In this document: piece after piece, positions 6,254 to 10,999 of the stretch
Layout: every line of letters starts with the position of its first letter
Numbering within the stretch: position 1 is the stretch's first letter
From: Pavlovales sp. CCMP2436
Lineage: Eukaryota > Haptophyta > Pavlovophyceae > Pavlovales
Assembly (NCBI GenBank): GCA_026770615.1
Contig: MU631561.1
Span: 15,583-26,581, forward strand
Length of the DNA: 10,999 nucleotides
Direction of reading: 5' to 3'
Notes under the pieces: generated by a model
Told to the model about the DNA's origin: nothing
Seen by the model: the letters and a program-made list of their open reading frames with translations, nothing else
Databases searched by the model: none
Made by a program: the position numbers and the translations under genes

Positions 6254-8285
6254 TCAAAGATGAGAGCCTTCGTGAGGCGCCTGGTTGGACCCAGGCGTTC
6301 GCCCAGGCGGCGGTGGCCGCGCGCGCTTCTGGCCCTTCGCCGCATCTGCGTCCTTGCGCCCGCCGAACCGGAAGGTGTAGGTGATTGGCGCGCTCCCGAG
6401 CGAGAGTATCTGGCCGTTGCCGACTTTGCGCGGCTGCGGTCCCACGTCCTCGTTGTTGAGGAAGGTGCCCGAGGCCGAGCCGCAGTCGACCACGTAGGTC
6501 GCATCCTCGTCGTGGATGATCGCGCAGTGTTGGCGAGAGACCGACTCGTGCTTGCAGACGATGTCGGCGAGCTGGGCGTTGCGACCGAGCACGAAGCACT
6601 TGCGGTTGGTGATGGCGAGCACCTCCGCACCCGTCGCCTGGCCCTCTGCGGTAAGGTGGTCGAGGTACGGGTTTGGCGGGCGGCTCGTGTCAATGATCTC
6701 GAGCTCGACTGTCTTGGAGGGCAGCCCGGCCCAGACGGGGGGGTGGAACTTGTCCGGCAACGCAGTGGAAAGTCCGGTGAGCCGAAACACATGCGTCGAG
6801 TCGCCAAACCGCACAGTGTCGCCCTCCTGCAGGCCCACGGGTTTTTCGCCGAGCTTGGGCGCGAGGGCGCCCACGTGCGGGTGCGGCGCGGTACTCTTGC
6901 CCACTTTGTCCACGTAGGTGCCACCCGAGCTGTTCAGGTCCTGCGGTGGGGATTATATCCGTGTGATCTGCTAAGGTCCCTTCATCCGAGTGTTTCTCAA
7001 CGCTTGGGTCCTGTGGAGACCTGTCAGGTGACGGACGTTAATCTAGATATTTACACACCTGCAAGAAGATCGCATCGGCGGTGCAGATGAAAGCGGCGTG
7101 CGCGCGCGAGACAGATGAGTCTGCGAGCACCTATCATCATTGTCATTATGATATGTATCATCGATTATTCTTCTGATTTGTATTCTTATTCTGATACATC
7201 TTCTCACTTATTCTTCTTCTTCTTCTAATCTTGTTATTAATATTATTATTATTATTATTATAAGCAATATTATTAGGAAGAGTCCGAGAGTACCACGTCG
7301 CTCATCCCGCCGTGCCGACCAACCACAAGCGCGCGGCGGCCGGCAAGCGGAATAAGCCGTGCGGGCACGCCGCCCGCCCACTCCTCCACGCACGCGTTCA
7401 CCAGCGATTCGACAGGGCGCGCCCATTTCGGCGGAGCCCAGCCCTTCAAGGGAGGAGGGGAGGAGAGGGGGGGATGAGCTCAGATGACGACGAGGGGATG
7501 ATGACGCTATCCGTGTGCTCGGGAACGGTCCTAGGCTAACAGTGTGTTGTTGCTGCACCACTGGGAGACTGGGAGACCTTTACGGGGCCGGACGTTTTTA
7601 TAGATATTTACACACCTGCGAACTTGGAGCGTGCGCAGCGACTTGCGCCGGCGCGGGCACCGGCTGAGATGGCGGCTGCGGCGCTGGCGATGGCTGCGCG
7701 TCTATGCCGTCCGGGTAGGCATCGGCCTCGTCGTCGTCGCCCCCCTCCGCGCCGCCACCAAACTGCGCGTCCGTATCCGGATAGGCCTCGGCGCCGCCGC
7801 CAAACTGCGCGTCCGTATCTGGGTAGGCCTCGGCCGCCTCGTCGTCGTCGTCGTCGTCGTCACCCTCTGCGCCGCCACCAAACTGCCCGTCCGTATCCGG
7901 GTAAGCCGCAGCCTCCTCCTCGTCAGGCTCCTCGTCCGGATAAAGCGAAGGCGGCGCGACGCGCCGCGGCAGCTGTGCAACCTCCTCCCCAGCGCGCTCG
8001 TCGTCTTCGTCGCTCGAGTCGTCGCTCGCAACGACGTGAAGCATGGCAATGGCTGGGCGTTCTCGTCGCTGGTGCGACGACCAGTCGGCGTGGAGGGTGG
8101 TGGTGGTTCAGGCGTGCGCTTACTGCTTCTGTGTGCACAAACACACACACACACACACGCACACACAACACACACACACACACCTCGTCCACGTCGGGCG
8201 GGGGGATGTACGCGGTCACGAACTTACCCACCGGGGAGCCTTGGATGCGCTCAACAGGGCCGTCCTTGTTGACTGGCGGAGACGT
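6254..8285 (-). CDS. Tandem FHA-domain protein, NIPP1-like, five exons
   Basis: Exons: 8184-8285, 7616-8068, 7294-7443, 7059-7130 and 6254-6940 (TGA at 6254-6256). All internal junctions are phase 0 with GT-AG borders, giving about 487 residues. The N-terminus is acidic with repeats AYPDTDxQFGGGAE. Two FHA domains follow, binding modules for phosphothreonine. FHA1 has VVGRHGGMSDV, SVSRAHAAF and DLNSSGGTYV, spread over three exons. FHA2 has FVLGRNAQLADIV, SVSRQHCAI and GSASGTFLNN. Each is preceded by a PPxWA motif (APPKWA, HPPVWAG), as in the splicing/PP1 regulator NIPP1 (PPP1R8), and FHA1 ends DTVRFGDSTHVFRL like NIPP1. The C-terminus has a possible nuclear signal (GQKRARPPPP). The role is probably nuclear scaffold or RNA processing, by inference. 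The FHA calls are solid. The first exon and the start are less sure. Confidence 0.82.
6941..7058 (-). mobile_element. Introner-like element forming a complete 118-bp intron
   Basis: The intron between the last two FHA exons (TTGCAG|GTGTGTAAATATC to CCACCGCAG|GACC) is nothing but a type A element. It aligns over its full length with the element at 9032, sharing ACGTCCGT, CTGACAGGTCTCCAC, TTGAGAAACACTCGGAT and GATCACACGGATA. It lacks the tail (GGCTGATCAGACACACGAC) seen in the other two copies. Removing it restores the FHA core IFLQ-DLNSSGGTYV exactly, which confirms both borders. A GCAG sits on each side. Confidence 0.9.
7131..7293 (-). other. Simple-sequence intron flanked by an exon duplication
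   Basis: This 163-bp intron of the FHA gene (GACGTG|GTACTC to ATGATAG|GTGCTC) is mostly TAA/GAA-type simple sequence. Its first 18 bases (GTACTCTCGGACTCTTCC) resemble the first 18 of the following exon (GTGCTCGCAGACTCATCT), 14 of 18 identical. Splicing yields SDVVLADSSVSRAHA, which fits the FHA consensus. An alternative acceptor (CTCGCAG) lies 10 bp downstream but would shift the frame relative to this donor. Confidence 0.75.
7495..7615 (-). mobile_element. Introner-like element, type B, at the 5' part of an FHA-gene intron
   Basis: The 172-bp intron 7444-7615 (TTCGCAG|GTGTGTAAATATC to CCCTTGAAG|GGC) begins exactly at the element start. It shares the first 14 bases, ACGTCCG, GGTCTCCCAG and GCACACGGATA with type A. 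Its centre differs (CTCCCAGTGGTGCAGCAAC, ACACACTGTT) and instead matches the copy at 9560-9641. The remaining 50 bp to the acceptor is a pyrimidine-rich tract outside the element. Confidence 0.85.
7630..7930 (-). repeat. Coding minisatellite AYPDTDxQFGGGAE
   Basis: Three clear copies of a 14-residue unit plus a decayed fourth (AYPDGIDAQ) in the second FHA-gene exon, separated by Asp runs (GAC/GAT). It encodes an acidic, probably disordered region. Copies differ in number of Asp residues, which suggests length variation. Confidence 0.8.
8069..8183 (-). other. (GT)n-containing intron of the FHA gene
   Basis: The donor lies inside a (GT)n microsatellite (GACGAG|GTGTGTGTGTG). The chosen acceptor (CGCACCAG|CGACGAG, exon from 8068) keeps phase 0 and avoids an in-frame TGA. 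Another AG (CCCAG|CCATTGCC) is possible. The exon before it (34 codons, TAYIPPPDVDE at its end) has strong coding composition. Confidence 0.6.
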
Positions 8286-8494
8286 CTGCAGCTAGCCGAG
8301 CGTTTTTAAAAGCAGTAGATTTTGGCGGTCGACGTTGTGGCCCGGGAGCCGGGCCGCAGAGAGGTGCTACGCTAGCGAGGGCAGCAGGCGAGACGGCCCC
8401 TACCATCCTCACCTCTCTCCCCCGAAGCTGCGGCTTTACCTAGGCGCGACTGTAACCTTCAAATATGTCCGAGTTTTAAAAACTCGCCACAGCG
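8286..8494. promoter_or_regulatory. Divergent 5' region between FHA and oxygenase genes
   Basis: The two genes point away from each other. A perfect palindrome with a single central base (CGAGTTTTAAAAACTCG, 8470-8486) and a second TTTTTAAAA block (8303-8311) could serve as TATA-like elements, though no transcription start can be fixed. One model for the FHA start uses the minus-strand ATG at 8404-8406 followed at once by a donor (ATG|GTAGGG) and the acceptor GCTGCAG|ACG at 8286, giving MTSPPVNKDG. It is in phase but unsupported otherwise. Without it, the first in-frame ATG is internal, at 8042-8044. Confidence 0.4.
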
Positions 8495-10972
8495 ATGGCG
8501 CCTTCACCCAGGGACCCACACAAGACGATGGCCTGCTCGGAGACGAGCGTGCTGGTAATGTATCCGCCCTCGCTCGGAGCCGGCCTCGCGCCGCTCGAGG
8601 CCAAGGGCCTCCGGCTCGTTGGCCTGCGGCTCGTGCAAGGCTCGGTGGGCGCGACCATCGCAATCGCGGTGCGCGGCGTCGGCGCTGTCGCAGCATGCCA
8701 CCGCGCCGGCCTCGCGCTCGGCGGCAGCTGCGTGCGCTCAGCGGCGACGCTGGAGGAGGCGCTCGAGCTCACCCTCGAGCACTTTAGCAGCGCGCGCGAA
8801 CTGCTCTCCGAGGGTGACCTCGAGAACCTCGCGCTCCCAGGCCCGCCGCGCGTCCCCGCCCAGACCGGGATCACGATTGACCTCAGCGAGCTGCTCATCG
8901 CGCCACCCGGCTCGCCCCTCTCGCAGCTCTTCTGCTGCGCACTGCGCGTTGAGGGCTTCGTGCACGTGGCGTGCCCGCCGCGCACGGTCGCGGTCCTTCG
9001 CAGGCTGGAGGAGCTTTGTGCCGCTTGGTACGTGTGTAAATATCTAGAATTACGTCCGTCCCCTGACAGGTCTCCACCGGACCCAAGTGTTGAGAAACAC
9101 TCGGATCAAGGGAGCTTTACAGATCACACGGATACCATCACCACCGCTAAGGCTGATCAGACACACGACAATAAACGACTCTCTGACTGACGCGCTGACC
9201 GGCCGCTGCTGCCTCTCGCTCGTCTCAAAATGCAGCTATATTCTACCATGCTCTAACTCTACTAATCGGACAAACTCCTACCACTGCATGGGCGTTAACT
9301 ACTTACAAGGACTTAAGAAGAAAATAAAATCCTCCTCAATAATTAAAATTCAGGTATACACTCCCGGACGACGAGAAGGAGCGGGATATCTCGGACTACG
9401 GACACGTCGACCGCAAGTTCACGGGCTACCGGCAGGGCCGTTACCGCGAGCAGCTTGAGGTGAGTGCGTATGTGAGAGAGGCGGAATTCGATCGCTGTCC
9501 CTGCTCGGGGCTGGGGCTGGGGGGGGGGCGTTTCGATGTGCGCGAGCCGCATAGAGCATGTATATATCCATAAATACGCCCGGCCCCGTAAGCGGTCTCC
9601 CAGTCTCCCAGTGGTGCAGCAACAACACACTGTTGGCCTAGTTTCATATCCGCTTATAGCGGAGGTACTCGGGAGTTAGCGTTCGACCGCGTGAGGCCTC
9701 ACCCTCCCCCCCTTCCCACGCACACGCACACACACACGCGCAAACACGCACACACACACACAATACACACACACACACACACATACACCACACACACACA
9801 CCTGCAGGTGCGCCTTGAGACGGGAGGCAGCGTCGTGCCAGCGCCGCGCCTCGTCGAGGGCCTTGCCGCTGCGCTCGAAGAGGTTTGCTGTGTGTATGTC
9901 TACTGGAGCCAGGACTCTGTTCTTGTTTAATTTCTTACCGGCGAGTGATTCAAAATCTCGATTTTTGATTCCGAATAACTGTAAAGTGTAAGCTGGTTTT
10001 TAACCAGTACGATATTTTTATTTTCTAGCAACTGAGACCTGGCTTTAGCAGGTGTGTGTGTGTGCATGTGTGTGCGTGTGTGCGTGTGTGTGACCAATTG
10101 TTCACCCCCCCCCTACCCCACCTAATCACGGCCCGTGCCCTGCTAGAGGCGCACGGCCGAGTGTTGCGTGCGTGCGTGCGAGTGACCAATTGATCACCCC
10201 TCTTTACTTCTTTTTTGGGCTAGTTACATGTGGGCAATTTGTGACTCTCTATTTGACTAATTATACACCCTCCCCCCGCCCTTTTAACGCAGGCCCTTGC
10301 CCTGCTAGAGGCGCAAGTCTTTACTCCCTACATGTGGGCAATCATTCTACACCCCCCCCCCCCCTCCCCCCCCTCCTTTTTTTTTTACGCAGGCCCTTGC
10401 ACTGTTGGAGGCGCAGGTCCTTACTCCCTACATGTGGGCAATTATTATACACCCCCCCTTCCCCCCCCCTCTCTTTTTGTTTTACGCAGGCCCTCGCCCT
10501 GCTAGAGGCGCAAGGCCGCTCTCTCATGCTCCACGTCGCCTACGATATCGGTACGTTTATTTATTAACATATTTATGTTTTTAGTTTTGCGTATTATTGG
10601 TGTTATATAAATAAATATAAAAATCGGTATACTTCAATAAATAGGATACACAATATTTGTGATTAATTAATACAAAAATGTGTCAATTACAAAACAATCA
10701 ATTAATTCGTCGATTGATTCACGTATACAGGCGTAGATGTCAAGTGGTTTCACGGGCTGCTCGATTCTGACGACCCCCGCCTCGGAACTGCAGCTGCGGA
10801 CACTGGGAAGGACACTGGGGCTGCGGACGCTGGGAAGGACACTGGGGCTGCGGACACTGGGGCTGCGGGCACTGGGGCTGCGGGCACTAGGGACGCGGAC
10901 ACTGGGGAGACCTTCATCTCCTCCGCCTCGCCAAAAGTCGACAAGTCCGGCCCTGCTCTCCGTCACTCCCTT
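8495..10972 (+). CDS. Isopenicillin-N-synthase-like Fe(II)/2-oxoglutarate oxygenase, 5' five exons
   Basis: Exons: 8495-9027, 9354-9459, 9808-9882, 10490-10550 and 10731-10972, 339 codons, all GT-AG and in phase. The gene continues beyond the window. Residues 127-213 match the N-terminal domain of this oxygenase family (DIOX_N): TIDLSELL, ALRVEGFVHVACPP, LCAAWYTLPDDEKER and GYRQGRYREQLE. Helices follow (LVEGLAAALEE, ALALLEAQGRSLMLHVAYDI, VDVKWFHGLLDSDDPRL), then GPALRHSL, as in the stretch before the catalytic barrel. The HxD...H iron site and RxS would lie past the right edge, so activity and substrate cannot be judged. Residues 1-126 are extra and may be a degenerate NDP-kinase-like domain. 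The start at 8495 has G at +4; ATG 8528 is an alternative. Confidence 0.75.
9032..9200 (+). mobile_element. Introner-like element, type A, longest copy, in oxygenase intron 1
   Basis: Begins GTGTGTAAATATCTAGA four bases inside the intron 9028-9353 (CTTG|GTACGTGTG). It carries the whole type A body plus the tail CTGATCAGACACACGACAAT and CTCTGACTGACGCGCTGACC shared with the 6122 copy. The rest of the intron, to ATTCAG|GTATAC, is unrelated AT-rich sequence with branch-point-like CTAAC and CTAAT. Confidence 0.85.
9560..9641 (+). mobile_element. Introner-like element, type B, inside oxygenase intron 2
   Basis: GTATATATCCATAAATACGC through CGGCCCCGTAAGCGGTCTCC, CCAGTGGTGCAGCAACAAC and CTGTTGGCCTAG. 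It is nearly identical to the core of the minus-strand copy at 7495-7615. It sits about 100 bp inside intron 2 (9460-9807), so here the element is nested within an intron and does not supply its borders. The first 30 bases have diverged, and the right end (CACACGGATA) is missing. Confidence 0.8.
9720..9802 (+). repeat. (CA)n microsatellite before exon 3 acceptor
   Basis: Interrupted CA/ACAC repeats fill the end of oxygenase intron 2 right up to CACCTGCAG|GTGCGC. Purine-alternating DNA replaces the usual pyrimidine tract. Confidence 0.9.
10051..10093 (+). repeat. (GT)n microsatellite in oxygenase intron 3
   Basis: GTGTGTGTGTGCATGTGTGTGC-type repeat near the middle of the intron. It is followed by GTGACCAATTG, which is repeated at 10182-10192 as part of the duplicated unit. 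Confidence 0.85.
10131..10489 (+). repeat. Tandem copies of the exon 4 start with splice signals
   Basis: Copies of the first 24 nt of exon 4 (encoding ALALLEAQ) occur at 10131-10154, 10293-10316 and 10393-10416, before the true exon at 10490. The last two carry a C/T-rich tract and ACGCAG before them and GT after them (CAA|GTCTTT, CAG|GTCCTT). Relative to exon 4, copy 10293 has one change and copy 10393 has five, all synonymous. Copy 10131 lacks the AG and has two amino-acid changes, so it looks decayed. TACATGTGGGCAAT is also repeated three times. Confidence 0.85.
10787..10902 (+). repeat. Coding minisatellite (A)ADTGKDTG in oxygenase exon 5
   Basis: A short repeat of GGGGCTGCGGACACT-like units encodes AADTGKDTG, AADAGKDTG and AAGTGAAGT. 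It forms a loop between the helix ending DDPRLGTA and SASPKVDKSGPALRHSL. All units are multiples of three, so the frame is kept. Confidence 0.85.
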
Positions 10973-10999
10973 GTGCGTGCCCCCCCCCCTCTCTCTCCC

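Noticed and set aside
6260..7090. 276-codon plus-strand open frame
   Set aside because: It is antisense to the FHA exons, runs through the element-derived intron and has a basic, Val/Leu-rich composition with no motif. The minus strand gives two clear FHA domains.
7131..7293. Regular spacing of TTC/TTA repeats as a repeat array of the CRISPR kind
   Set aside because: Simple-sequence repeat with no spacers, in a eukaryotic intron.
7208..7561. Minus-strand frame ending in a poly-Ile and poly-Glu tail
   Set aside because: The tail is translation of the TAA/GAA simple sequence in intron 7131-7293, and its frame differs from the FHA exon.
8335..8787. 150-codon plus-strand frame upstream of and overlapping the oxygenase
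   Set aside because: No ATG start, Arg-rich shadow composition, and it overlaps the better-supported first exon in another frame.
10341..10385. Long C and T homopolymer runs as a possible regulatory or structural motif
   Set aside because: They are best explained as pyrimidine tracts of the repeated 3' splice sites.

Overview
The window looks like nuclear DNA of a unicellular eukaryote, most plausibly a GC-rich microalga or similar protist. GC-rich coding blocks are broken by short GT-AG introns, non-coding DNA is AT-rich, minisatellites and CA/GT microsatellites are abundant, and intron-borne repeats resembling algal introner elements recur. Nothing in it is prokaryotic. The species cannot be named from the sequence. 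All exon models were made by eye without transcript data.

Layout. (1) Positions 1-4085, minus strand: low-complexity coding blocks that probably belong to one large gene running off the left edge. They comprise an Ala/Ser/Pro heptapeptide array, a helical Ala-rich stretch, a Gln/Pro minisatellite, a charged coiled-coil block, a possible SANT/Myb-like stretch and an Ala-Gln-Pro/acidic tail. The reading frame changes between blocks and the exon structure is unresolved. (2) About 4207-6113: AT-rich non-coding DNA with a strong foldback hairpin, duplicated segments and two short protein-like open stretches that may be relics. (3) 6254-8285 (perhaps from 8406), minus strand: a five-exon gene for a protein with an acidic repeat N-terminus and two FHA domains that resemble NIPP1 (PPP1R8). 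(4) 8495-10972, plus strand: the first five exons of an isopenicillin-N-synthase-like Fe(II)/2-oxoglutarate oxygenase, continuing past the right edge and preceded by a possible degenerate NDP-kinase-like domain. Genes 3 and 4 are divergent and may share a short promoter region.

The most interesting features concern introns. At least five copies of one short element lie in or beside introns of genes 3 and 4, in both orientations. One copy makes up an entire 118-bp intron. Two introns (7131-7293 and 9028-9353) are bordered by short duplications of the exon, with the donor in one copy and the acceptor just before the other. The third oxygenase intron carries tandem copies of a 24-nt exon start. 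Two of them keep a strong acceptor, a possible donor, the reading frame and only synonymous changes, so they may be in-frame microexons. Together these make the window a compact example of ongoing intron gain.
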